From the NCBI RefSeq assembly GCF_009828835.1, contig NZ_WTTB01000005.1:62001-126000 (forward strand): a stretch of 64,000 nt of DNA, read 5' to 3'. The notes under the pieces were generated by a model, which was not told where the DNA came from, searched no databases, and saw only the letters and a list, made by a program, of their open reading frames with translations. A program made the translations under genes and the position numbers. The stretch comes from Erysipelothrix urinaevulpis (lineage in GTDB: Bacteria; Bacillota_I; Bacilli_A; Erysipelotrichales; Erysipelotrichaceae). Every line of letters begins with the position of its first letter. The stretch's first letter is position 1. Positions 35,804 to 43,920 of the stretch are shown here, in pieces.

Positions 35804-35950
35804 ATGGCAGTTCCAAAAAGACGCACATCGAAATCAAGAAAAAACAAACGTCGTACACATTACAAATTACCAAAAGTAACTTTATCAAAAGATCCACAAA
35901 CTGGAGAGTGGAAGGTTCCACATCGTGCGAATCGAGACGAAGTTAAGTAA
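35804..35950 (+). CDS. rpmF: 50S ribosomal protein L32 (zinc-free form)
   Basis: A 48-residue basic protein. The opening [20 protein letters not shown] is the L32 signature, followed by [10 protein letters not shown] and a short C-terminus. There are no cysteines, so this is the C- paralogue that works without zinc. The start at 35804 follows GGAGGTGAG; an ATG three bases earlier would add one Met. Co-transcribed with the DUF177 gene, 14 bases apart, and closed by a tetraloop terminator. Confidence 0.96.
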   Translation: MAVPKRRTSKSRKNKRRTHYKLPKVTLSKDPQTGEWKVPHRANRDEVK

Positions 35951-35961
35951 TTATAAATTAG

Positions 35962-35984
35962 TCTTGGGAAACCAAGATTTTTTT
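35962..35984 (+). terminator. Intrinsic terminator after rpmF
   Basis: TCTTGG / CCAAGA stem with a GAAA (GNRA) tetraloop and seven T residues. Confidence 0.9.
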
Positions 35985-36026
35985 ATGTGAATTTATGGGA
36001 ATACATTGTGAAAGTGAGGTAAAATC

Positions 36027-37397
36027 ATGAAAAAAAACCATACCTATTCAATATCTTTATTCGCTTTATTTATTGGTTTTGTTGCACTTATTTTGTCCTT
36101 ATTTACAATTGAATATATCCCGTTTCGTTTTAAACTCATTATTTTATCAATTTTAACGATGGTTGCGATGGCGATACTGATTATTACAAAACATAGTTTT
36201 TGGCGTTTTTTAACAGGGCTATCGTTGATCATTGTTTCTTTTTATTTTGTTGGATCACAGTACGAATTAAATAAACTATCACAAGCTCATACCTTTGAAC
36301 TTGTTGATTATGATTTACTGGCAGTTGCTGAGTTGGATGATGAAATTAAGAATATTGGGTTTTATGGTGTTAGAGCCAGTCATCATGAGGAACTTTTAGC
36401 AAGTTTTTCGCCAAATATTAAATTTATGAATTATGAAAGTGTCGATGATTTAGCGGTTGATTTAAAAGAGAATAAAATTCAAGCTTTTTTATTGAATTCT
36501 AATTTAGTCCCTGAAGCAATTGCTAATCCTAATTTAGATGGATTAGAATTGCGACAAGTGAATCGTTATTCTGTGAAAGTTGGTTCCTCTGTACAGCCCC
36601 AAAAAATTGATGTACTTGATGACCCTTTCCTTGTTTACTTAAGTGGTATTGATGTATTTGGTGATGTGGTGACACGATCTCGTAGTGACATGAACTTAGT
36701 TTTAGCAGTCAATCCCAAAAAACATGAAGTTTTAGTGGTTACAATTCCTCGAGATACCTATTTAAATTTAGGCTGTGAGAATAATAGTTTAGATAAATTA
36801 ACGCATGCAGGCTTATATGGTGTTGGATGTTCAATGAAGACATTGGAAAACTATTTTGGGCTTGAGTTTAATTATTATGCTAGAATTAACTTCACAGGTT
36901 TAGTTAATTTAGTTGACGCGGTAGGGGGTGTCAATGTTTTTTCACCCAATGAATTTACAACTGATAAAGGAACGGTATTTATCCAAGGAGAAAATCATAT
37001 TAATGGTCAAGAAGCCTTGGAATTTGCGCGTGCTCGTACTCAATTAGACCGTGGAGATATTGATCGAGGGTTAAATCATCAATACTTATTGGAAGCAATC
37101 ATGAACAAAATGTTGAGTGAAAACAATGTTTACTCATTGCCTTCGCACTTACCATTATTACGGAATGTCTTAGATACAAATCTTAGTGATCAAGATATTT
37201 CGAAAATTATTTCAAATCAAATATCCAATCAGAATGAATGGAATGTTCGTGATTTAGATTTGAAGGGTGTGGGTGCGATGAAGCATACCTACAGCCAGGA
37301 TAAACGCTATAAATATTATGTTTATATTCCAGATAAAAAAAGTCGTGATGAAATAATGACAAGCATAGAGGAAGTGATGAATGTTGATGGACAATAA
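36027..37397 (+). CDS. LytR-CpsA-Psr (LCP) family wall glycopolymer ligase
   Basis: A 456-residue membrane protein. Three hydrophobic segments lie in the first 80 residues, then an extracytoplasmic accessory domain (about 90-180), then the LCP domain: SGIDVFGDVVTRSRSDMNLVL, TIPRDTYLNL, and FARARTQLDRGDIDRG, which carry the conserved Arg/Asp residues binding the polyprenyl pyrophosphate head group and Mg2+. LCP enzymes attach teichoic acid or capsule from a lipid carrier to peptidoglycan. The three-segment anchor plus accessory domain resembles CpsA-type proteins. It overlaps the next gene by 17 bases. Confidence 0.92.
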   Translation: MKKNHTYSISLFALFIGFVALILSLFTIEYIPFRFKLIILSILTMVAMAILIITKHSFWRFLTGLSLIIVSFYFVGSQYELNKLSQAHTFELVDYDLLAVAELDDEIKNIGFYGVRASHHEELLASFSPNIKFMNYESVDDLAVDLKENKIQAFLLNSNLVPEAIANPNLDGLELRQVNRYSVKVGSSVQPQKIDVLDDPFLVYLSGIDVFGDVVTRSRSDMNLVLAVNPKKHEVLVVTIPRDTYLNLGCENNSLDKLTHAGLYGVGCSMKTLENYFGLEFNYYARINFTGLVNLVDAVGGVNVFSPNEFTTDKGTVFIQGENHINGQEALEFARARTQLDRGDIDRGLNHQYLLEAIMNKMLSENNVYSLPSHLPLLRNVLDTNLSDQDISKIISNQISNQNEWNVRDLDLKGVGAMKHTYSQDKRYKYYVYIPDKKSRDEIMTSIEEVMNVDGQ

Positions 37398-38082
37398 ATT
37401 GAACTCAAGACGATTTATTCATGCTTTTGTAGCAATTGAACAAGTCCTAAAAAAACAATTAAACAATCCACCCTTCGGGTTTAGTCAAATGGTTCAGGTG
37501 TTATCGACAAAAAATGCAATTGTGAAACACCACTCCTTTGATTTGCTCGAATATGCACAACTTAGAAATGCGATTGTTCATAATCGAAGTGGTGAAAATT
37601 ATGCAATTGCAGAACCTCATAGTGAGGTCGTAGAGAATATTGAAAAAATTCTTAAAGAACTAACTCAACCAGCAACATTAGCTGATGTAACTCTGAGCAA
37701 AGTTTACACGTCTCATCCAGATATGAAAGCGATAGACCTAGCTAAAATTCAAGAAAAACATAATTACTCAATGGTTCCTATTTACGATAAAGGACGCTAT
37801 ATTGGGATTGTTTATTCTAAACTTTACCAAAAGGCTTTTGCAATGGGAAATTTTGATTTAACAGTCAAAGAATTATTGGCTTACCAAGATAAAAAAAATA
37901 GAGTGCTCTTTGTGTCCTTACAGAGTCCTTTACGAGAAATAGTGGAAACGTATTTTGATTTGTACGAAAAAGGTCGTGGAATTGTAGGGGTTATTGTGAC
38001 AAAAAATGGATTTATGAATCAAAAAGCACTGGCTGTCTTAACGCCTGCTGATTTACCGAAAATTTTTGAACTGCTTGAATAA
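37381..38082 (+). CDS. HEPN-like domain fused to a CBS pair
   Basis: A 233-residue cytoplasmic protein. The N-terminal helical part (about residues 1-95) contains LRNAIVHNRSG with Arg62-x4-His67, the Rx4-6H pattern of HEPN/DUF4145-like domains. The rest (about 105-230) reads as a pair of CBS domains, with MVPIYDKGRYIGIVYS and GVIVTKNGFMNQKALAVLTPADLP. CBS pairs sense adenine nucleotides. It begins 17 bases before the stop of the LCP gene, with GAGGAAG six bases upstream. Whether the HEPN-like part is a nuclease or only a structural module cannot be told. Function unknown. Confidence 0.7.
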   Translation: MLMDNKLNSRRFIHAFVAIEQVLKKQLNNPPFGFSQMVQVLSTKNAIVKHHSFDLLEYAQLRNAIVHNRSGENYAIAEPHSEVVENIEKILKELTQPATLADVTLSKVYTSHPDMKAIDLAKIQEKHNYSMVPIYDKGRYIGIVYSKLYQKAFAMGNFDLTVKELLAYQDKKNRVLFVSLQSPLREIVETYFDLYEKGRGIVGVIVTKNGFMNQKALAVLTPADLPKIFELLE

Positions 38083-38138
38083 TTTTCAGCAACACTGTAT
38101 ATTATCTAAGGAAGATCATTTTATAAAAAGGAGTACAT

Positions 38139-39020
38139 ATGGCAAATTATTTCACGATGCATGATGCATCACTCAGAAGATATAACACATTAAGACTTGA
38201 TGTTATTGCACATACGGTCGTTTTACCTAATACAATTGAAGGTCTTGTAGAAGCACTGCGAGATTATAAAGATAAAGAAATCGTTTTGATTGGTAATGGT
38301 TCTAACATGCTTTTCTCTAAAGATTACTATGATGATAACACTGTATTTATTATCAATGTATTGTTGAGTAATATTACAATTATCGATCAGGAAATTGTTT
38401 TAGAAGCAGGTGCTCGATTGAATCGTTTAGCATGGTTTGCTTGTGAACAATCTGTGGGTGGTTTGGAATTTTGTGAAGATATTCCAGGCACAATTGGTGG
38501 AGCATTAATTATGAACGCTGGACAATGGCAATACACCATTGGACAATATGTCAATTGGATTGAAGTTTACAATTATGAAAAAGATGAAGTTGAAACGATA
38601 TATCCAGATGAAGAATTCTTTGCCTATCGTTATTCGCATTTAAATAACTTACCTGTCTACGTTTTACGTGCTGGATTAAAAATGATGGCAGGCGATTATA
38701 ATGAGTCTTTAGACAAAATGTTATATTACCGTCACGAACGATATGTTAAACAACCTCGTAATTATGCAAATGCAGGAAGTGTATTTAAACGCCCTAAAGA
38801 TAAAAACGGAGAAAGTTTATATGTTTGGAAAATGTTTGATACAGTTGAATTAAGAGGATTCACAATCGGGGATGCTATGGTTTCTACAAAACATCCTGGA
38901 TTTATTGTTAATAAAGGGAACGCAACAGTTCAAGATATGCATGATGTTATTGCAGAGTGTAAGCGTCGTGTTAAAGATGAATTTGATGTGGAATTAGAAC
39001 TTGAATGGAGAGTTGTTTAA
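38139..39020 (+). CDS. murB: UDP-N-acetylenolpyruvoylglucosamine reductase
   Basis: A 293-residue FAD enzyme that reduces UDP-GlcNAc-enolpyruvate to UDP-MurNAc using NADPH. FAD-binding motifs are IGNGSNMLF and EDIPGTIGGALIMNAG; the conserved FAYRYSHL (for YRxSxF) and NYANAGSVFKRP (catalytic Ser region) identify a type II MurB. The C-terminal Glu of the active site lies in the ELEW ending. AAGGAG precedes the ATG. Single gene with its own terminator, directly upstream of the mraZ operator region. Confidence 0.93.
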   Translation: MANYFTMHDASLRRYNTLRLDVIAHTVVLPNTIEGLVEALRDYKDKEIVLIGNGSNMLFSKDYYDDNTVFIINVLLSNITIIDQEIVLEAGARLNRLAWFACEQSVGGLEFCEDIPGTIGGALIMNAGQWQYTIGQYVNWIEVYNYEKDEVETIYPDEEFFAYRYSHLNNLPVYVLRAGLKMMAGDYNESLDKMLYYRHERYVKQPRNYANAGSVFKRPKDKNGESLYVWKMFDTVELRGFTIGDAMVSTKHPGFIVNKGNATVQDMHDVIAECKRRVKDEFDVELELEWRVV

Positions 39021-39022
39021 GG

Positions 39023-39048
39023 AGCTTGGCTTACGCCAAGCTTTTTTT
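39023..39048 (+). terminator. Intrinsic terminator after murB
   Basis: AGCTTGGC / GCCAAGCT hairpin around TTAC with a seven-T run. Confidence 0.92.
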
Positions 39049-39090
39049 ATGCTTGTAAGAGATAGTTTCACAACAAAAACAATAAGATTA

Positions 39091-39099
39091 TGATACAAT
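39091..39099 (+). promoter_or_regulatory. Extended -10 promoter of the mraZ (dcw) operon
   Basis: TGATACAAT, extended -10 without a clear -35. The predicted start point falls at the first GTGG repeat. Confidence 0.6.
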
Positions 39100-39100
39100 A

Positions 39101-39134
39101 GTGGTACAAAGTGGCGCAAAGTGGTAGAAAGTGG
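39101..39134 (+). promoter_or_regulatory. MraZ operator: four GTGG repeats at exact 10-base spacing
   Basis: GTGGTACAAA, GTGGCGCAAA, GTGGTAGAAA and GTGGGTGATT start at 39101, 39111, 39121 and 39131. MraZ binds such helically phased direct repeats ahead of its own gene in other bacteria. The fourth box overlaps the Shine-Dalgarno (GGGTGA) of mraZ, so binding could block both transcription and translation start. Confidence 0.9.
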
Positions 39135-39143
39135 GTGATTCTT

Positions 39144-39572
39144 ATGTTCATGGGCGAATATCAACACAAAATTGATACAAAAGGACGCATTATTGTTCCA
39201 GCTAAATTTCGAGAGGAATTAGGGGATACAATGATTGTTACGAAAGGTTTAGATGGCTGTTTAGCAATTTATACTGAAGAACAATGGCAAGATGTTTATG
39301 AAAAACTTAAAAAATTGCCAACAACTAAACGTGAAGCGAGGATGTATGTACACATGATTACTTCAAAAGCAGCAGAATGTGACCTTGATGCACAAGGACG
39401 TATAAGAATACCAAGTCACTTGAGTGAGGAAGCTAAACTCGAAAAAGATTGTGTGATCGTGGGAGTTAGCGATCATGTTGAGATATGGGATAAAGGTCGA
39501 TGGGATAATTACTACGCTCTAGCAAGTGAAAACTTCGAAGACATCGCCGAATCCTTGACGGAGTATTTTTAA
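39144..39572 (+). CDS. mraZ: Transcriptional regulator MraZ
   Basis: A 142-residue AbrB-like swapped-hairpin protein, two MraZ repeats: MGEYQHKIDTKGRIIVPAKFRE and ECDLDAQGRIRIPSHL, each with the (D)xxGR(I/V) motif. The start at 39144 gives MFMGEYQH, the standard N-terminus; a frame opening at 39111 would translate the operator repeats and is rejected. MraZ forms a ring and represses or tunes the division and cell-wall cluster by binding the GTGG boxes just upstream. Stop is directly followed by rsmH. Confidence 0.96.
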   Translation: MFMGEYQHKIDTKGRIIVPAKFREELGDTMIVTKGLDGCLAIYTEEQWQDVYEKLKKLPTTKREARMYVHMITSKAAECDLDAQGRIRIPSHLSEEAKLEKDCVIVGVSDHVEIWDKGRWDNYYALASENFEDIAESLTEYF

Positions 39573-40484
39573 ATGAAACATTATTCAGTCATGCTCAATG
39601 AAACAATTGAGAGTTTAAATATAAAAGAAGATGGAGTTTATATTGATGCTACGCTTGGAGCGGGCGGGCATACAGAACAAATTTTGAAACGATTAACAAC
39701 GGGTCATGTTATTGGTTTTGATAAAGATGCTGATGCATTAAAACGAACACATGAACGGTTAAAGCCCTATGGAAATTTATTTGAATCTGTTAGGGGGAGC
39801 TATACACAGATTGAAGAAGTATTGGCAGAAAAAAAAATTTCTGAAGTTGATGGAATTATTTTTGATTTAGGGGTATCATCACCACAGTTTGATGATCCAA
39901 GTCGCGGGTTTAGTTATCGATTTGATGAACGTCTCGATATGAGGATGGATCAGCGACAAAAATTATCGGCGTATGAAGTTGTGAATACGTATTCGGAAAG
40001 TGATCTTGAGAGAATATTGAAAGATTATGGTGAAGAACGCTTTGCAAAAGGGATTGCTAGACAAATTTGTTTGGCAAGGCCTTTGGAGACGACCTTTGAT
40101 CTCGTTGAGGCAGTTAAGCGTGCTTATCCATTTAAAGAAATGAAAAAAGGACATCCTGCAAAACAAACATTCCAAGCAATTCGTATTGAAGTGAATAATG
40201 AATTAGGAGAAGTGGAAGATGCAATTGAACAAGCTATTAACAGTATTAAGGTTGGTGGGCGAGTAGTTGTTTTAACATTCCATTCCTTAGAGGATCGTTT
40301 AGTTAAGAAGGCATTTAATAAGGTAGGTAAACCTGCAAAGGTAAATCCTAGAATTCCTGTCGCAATTGAAGAAGAACTGAATTACAAGGTAATTGTAAAG
40401 GGGAAAAAAGCAAGTAAGGAAGAACTCAAAGAAAATAATCGCTCACATAGTGCGATTTTAAGAGTCTTGGAAAGGGTGAGGTAA
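39573..40484 (+). CDS. rsmH: 16S rRNA (cytosine(1402)-N4)-methyltransferase
   Basis: A 303-residue SAM-dependent methyltransferase acting on C1402 in the P-site of 16S rRNA. The SAM-binding motif is DATLGAGGHTEQIL near residue 25, then GFDKDADAL; the family signature continues with FDLGVSSPQFDDPSRGFSYR and HPAKQTFQAIRIEVN. Standard length and standard second place in the dcw cluster. It starts on the base after the mraZ stop and ends on the base before ftsL. Confidence 0.97.
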   Translation: MKHYSVMLNETIESLNIKEDGVYIDATLGAGGHTEQILKRLTTGHVIGFDKDADALKRTHERLKPYGNLFESVRGSYTQIEEVLAEKKISEVDGIIFDLGVSSPQFDDPSRGFSYRFDERLDMRMDQRQKLSAYEVVNTYSESDLERILKDYGEERFAKGIARQICLARPLETTFDLVEAVKRAYPFKEMKKGHPAKQTFQAIRIEVNNELGEVEDAIEQAINSIKVGGRVVVLTFHSLEDRLVKKAFNKVGKPAKVNPRIPVAIEEELNYKVIVKGKKASKEELKENNRSHSAILRVLERVR

Positions 40485-40784
40485 ATGGCAAAAAGAATTG
40501 TTAAAAAGAAAAAGAAATTATCAATTAATGGAATGATATATTCGATGGTTATGATTAGTGTATTGCTTTTCCTATTTACTCAGGTTTTCATCCGAACAGA
40601 GAATACAAGAATTACACGTCAAATTCAGGATGTTGAAAAAGAAATTACAGCTATTACAGTTGAGAATGAAGTTTTACTTGGAGATATACAAGAGTTGCGA
40701 GCTTATAGTCGTGTTGTTTCGATAGCACATGATGCAGGCTTGGAAACAAACAATAACACGGTGACAATAAAACAAGGTGATTAG
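40485..40784 (+). CDS. ftsL: FtsL-like divisome protein
   Basis: A 99-residue bitopic membrane protein: basic cytoplasmic N-terminus (KRIVKKKKKLS), one membrane segment (about residues 17-35), and an external leucine-zipper-like helix (ENTRITRQIQDVEKEITAITVENEVL). FtsL joins FtsB/DivIC and the class B PBP to activate septal synthesis. Sequence alone is weakly conserved, but size, topology and place between rsmH and the PBP gene make the call firm. Confidence 0.88.
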   Translation: MAKRIVKKKKKLSINGMIYSMVMISVLLFLFTQVFIRTENTRITRQIQDVEKEITAITVENEVLLGDIQELRAYSRVVSIAHDAGLETNNNTVTIKQGD

Positions 40785-40786
40785 TT

Positions 40787-42946
40787 ATGAAGCGTAGAAG
40801 TTCAAATTTTAAAGTATTGTTAATAAGTGTAGTTATGGCACTCCTCTTTATTGTAGTGGGTGCCAATGTTTTTATTGTTTCTGTGTTGGGGTATCATGTG
40901 AATTCTAAAACCAATATTAAAGAAATTATTGAAGGGATTCATGTTGTTGATGAAACAATTGTGGCGGAACGGGGAAACATTGTTGATCAAAATGATAATA
41001 TTATTGCGACCAATAAAAATGCGTATACGTTATATGCTATCATTGATGAAAATCGTTTAAACAGTTCAAAAGAGCCTGCTTATGTTGTTGACAAAGAAAA
41101 GACCGCTCAAGTTATTTCAGATGTGATTAAAGAAGACCCCAAGGAAATATTAGCTATTTTAAATCAGAAAGATAAATCGCAAGTTGAATTTGGTTTAGCG
41201 GGTAAAAAAATATCGTTAGAACAAAAAGAAAAGATTGAATCACATAACTTGCCAGGCTTAGGATTTATTCCTGTGCTAACGCGACACTACCCAAATAAAA
41301 ACTTTGCCTCAAGCTTGATCGGTATTTCTTTATTTGATGATGAGTTAGGAAATCTAACAGGTCGCTTTGGCATTGAGTTAAATTATGAGAAGTATTTGAA
41401 AGGTGAAAATGGTCACAAGACCTACCAACAAGATAAAGATGGGTACATCTTACCGCAAGTTGAAGTGATTGAAAAAAAGGCAAAAAATGGAGCAGATGTA
41501 AAATTAACACTGGATCGAACCATTCAAGAGTCATTGGAAGATGCTTTGAAACGGATTGCCAATGATGAAGGGGTTAAGGCGAAAGAGTTATGGGGCGCAG
41601 TCATGGAAGCTAAAACAGGCAAAATTGTGGCTTGGTCAGACTATCCTAACTTTGATCCGAATAAATTAGATATTAAGTCCTATGAAAATAAAGGATCACA
41701 ATTTACCTATGAACCAGGATCGACCATGAAAACATTTACGGTCGCAGCAGCAATTGAAGAAGGCGTTTATAATGGAAAAGAAACCTTTGATTCTGGTCCG
41801 TTTTATGTGGGTGATAAAAATGGAGTTCCTGTTCGTTTACCTAGTGAAAAAAATAGTATTGCTACAATTACCAATGCGATGAATATTGATTATGGTTATA
41901 TTTCATATGATTATGGTTATGATATGTCATCAAACGTTATGATAGGTGAACTTTTAACAAAAAAATTAGATCCTGAAGTATTTCATGATTATTTGTATAA
42001 ATTAGGATTTTTTGAATTTGTCGATACAGATAAAATACCAGAGAATGAAGGGTATGACTTATGGAATTACTCATTAGAAAAAATTACAAATGGCTTTGGG
42101 CAAGGATCCACTGTCACAATGTTACAAATGTTACAGGCGTATTCATCACTTGTTACGGATGGAACAATGGTAAAACCGTATTTTGTCGATGAAATTATAA
42201 ATCATGATACAAAAGAAGTCATCTATAAAGGTAAAACGACAGCAATCGGTAAACCCTTTAAAGAAAGCACGGCACTACAAGTTCGAGATATGATGCGAAC
42301 AGTTGTCAGCAAAGGATCGGCAACTCGGTTTGATATTGATGAAATTGAAGTAATTGGTAAGACTGGAACGGCGCAAATGGTTATTGATGGAAAATATTCA
42401 GCAAGACAATATATATTCTCAAGTGCCTTAGCCTTTCCATATAATGAACCAGAATATATTCTTTATTATGCCTATACCGCAAATTATGGTCATGATATAA
42501 ATTATTCTGCACGACATGTGAATGATGTGGTGCGAAAAGTTGTTTCAACCTATGGTTTAAAAGATGAGTATGAAGAAACTGTTGTCGAAGCGACAAAAGT
42601 GTCAAAATTACCACAATTGATTAATCAAGATGTCGCAAGTGTAAGAAAGTCGCTTGAGAGTAAAGGATATAAGACTGTTGTATTGGGTGATGGTAAAACA
42701 GTCATTGATCAATATCCAAAAGTTAACAGCCAAATCTTGTCAAATGAGTTGGTCATGTTGTATACTAATTCAAGCACGTTAACCGTACCAAACATGAAGG
42801 GTTGGTCACGAAAAGAAGTGAATGCATTTTCAAATCTTGTCGGTGTTAACGTTGAAATTGAAGGTTCTGGTTATGTACAAGAACAATCAATTCCTAAAGG
42901 AAAAAGTATTAATAAAAAAGATTTAATTAAAGTTAAACTAAAATAA
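40787..42946 (+). CDS. pbpB: Septal class B penicillin-binding protein with PASTA domains
   Basis: A 719-residue transpeptidase (FtsI/PBP2B type). Membrane anchor at about residues 9-33, pedestal/dimerisation domain, then the penicillin-binding domain with SxxK in YEPGSTMKTFT near residue 310, SxN in DMSSNVMIG, and KTG in IGKTGTAQM. Two C-terminal PASTA repeats follow (SKLPQLINQDVASVRKSL and STLTVPNMKGWSRKEV). It crosslinks septal peptidoglycan with FtsW. Starts 2 bases after ftsL. No ftsW or spoVD appears downstream. Confidence 0.95.
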   Translation: MKRRSSNFKVLLISVVMALLFIVVGANVFIVSVLGYHVNSKTNIKEIIEGIHVVDETIVAERGNIVDQNDNIIATNKNAYTLYAIIDENRLNSSKEPAYVVDKEKTAQVISDVIKEDPKEILAILNQKDKSQVEFGLAGKKISLEQKEKIESHNLPGLGFIPVLTRHYPNKNFASSLIGISLFDDELGNLTGRFGIELNYEKYLKGENGHKTYQQDKDGYILPQVEVIEKKAKNGADVKLTLDRTIQESLEDALKRIANDEGVKAKELWGAVMEAKTGKIVAWSDYPNFDPNKLDIKSYENKGSQFTYEPGSTMKTFTVAAAIEEGVYNGKETFDSGPFYVGDKNGVPVRLPSEKNSIATITNAMNIDYGYISYDYGYDMSSNVMIGELLTKKLDPEVFHDYLYKLGFFEFVDTDKIPENEGYDLWNYSLEKITNGFGQGSTVTMLQMLQAYSSLVTDGTMVKPYFVDEIINHDTKEVIYKGKTTAIGKPFKESTALQVRDMMRTVVSKGSATRFDIDEIEVIGKTGTAQMVIDGKYSARQYIFSSALAFPYNEPEYILYYAYTANYGHDINYSARHVNDVVRKVVSTYGLKDEYEETVVEATKVSKLPQLINQDVASVRKSLESKGYKTVVLGDGKTVIDQYPKVNSQILSNELVMLYTNSSTLTVPNMKGWSRKEVNAFSNLVGVNVEIEGSGYVQEQSIPKGKSINKKDLIKVKLK

Positions 42947-42957
42947 GGAGAAGAATT

Positions 42958-43920
42958 ATGTTAATAGGACTACTGGGGCTTGGGATATCGTTTGTATTAG
43001 GTTTGTTGTTGTATCCCAGATTTATTGATTTTTTACAAAAAAATAATGTTTCACAAAAACCAAGTGAATATGCATTGGATGAATACAAAAATAAGAAACC
43101 GACCGTAACATTTGGTGGTGTTCTCTTTGTTGTAATCCCTGTATTAGTTTCGCTTGTGATGTTATTATTTCAACCAGAACCGATGACACTTTTAATTATG
43201 GTAATCTTTGTCTTGTATGCCATGATTGGTCTTATAGATGATTATAAGATTATCAAAGAAGGAAAAAACGACGGATTGAAAGCATCAAAAAAATTCTTGT
43301 ATCAATTAGTGCTTGCTGTTGTCTTTTATTTCTTTTATCAATTAAATGGTGGTAAAAATATTTTAGCGGTGCCGTTTATGGAAAATGGTATTGATTTGAA
43401 ATGGGCTTATCCTTTATTAGTGTTCTTCATCATGACCGGCACGTCTAATGCCGTTAATTTAACCGATGGAATGGATGGTTTGGCAACAGGAACTATGTTG
43501 ATTGCTTTAATTCCATTTGCATATTTCGCAAAAATTGCTCAAATGACTGCTTTATTTGTGTTTGTTTTGTCAGTGATGGGTGCATTGCTTTCTTTCCTTG
43601 TTTTTAATAAAAAACCTGCAAAAATATTCATGGGTGATGTTGGTTCGTTGCCTTTAGGAGCATTGCTTGCGATGATTGCTATTGTCTTAAATAAAGAACT
43701 TTTATTAGCGGTTATTGGTGGAGTCTTTGTTTTTGAAACAATTACGGTTATTATGCAAAAAATATCATGGAAAACACGCGGTAAAAGAATATTTAAATAT
43801 ACACCAATTCACTATAGCTTTACATTAAGTGGTTGGAAAGAAAAAGATGTTGTATTGTTCTTTTATGCTCTTGGTTTGACCTTTATGCTGATTGGCTTTG
43901 GATTGAGTGCAATCTCATGA
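42958..43920 (+). CDS. mraY: Phospho-MurNAc-pentapeptide transferase
   Basis: A 320-residue integral membrane enzyme transferring phospho-MurNAc-pentapeptide to undecaprenyl phosphate to make lipid I. About ten hydrophobic segments. Conserved Asp motifs: GLIDDYKIIKEGKNDGL (the DDxxK region), AVNLTDGMDGLATG (catalytic Asp) and FMGDVGSLPLGALLA. The C-terminal HYSFTLSGWKEKDVV carries the HHHxE-type histidine motif in reduced form. AAGGAG is 6 bases upstream; murD overlaps the stop as ATGA. Confidence 0.96.
   Translation: MLIGLLGLGISFVLGLLLYPRFIDFLQKNNVSQKPSEYALDEYKNKKPTVTFGGVLFVVIPVLVSLVMLLFQPEPMTLLIMVIFVLYAMIGLIDDYKIIKEGKNDGLKASKKFLYQLVLAVVFYFFYQLNGGKNILAVPFMENGIDLKWAYPLLVFFIMTGTSNAVNLTDGMDGLATGTMLIALIPFAYFAKIAQMTALFVFVLSVMGALLSFLVFNKKPAKIFMGDVGSLPLGALLAMIAIVLNKELLLAVIGGVFVFETITVIMQKISWKTRGKRIFKYTPIHYSFTLSGWKEKDVVLFFYALGLTFMLIGFGLSAIS

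Noticed and set aside
39111-39143. Longer MraZ N-terminus encoded by the GTGG repeats
   Set aside because: The bases are operator repeats and the standard MraZ start MFMGEYQH is at 39144 after GGGTGA.
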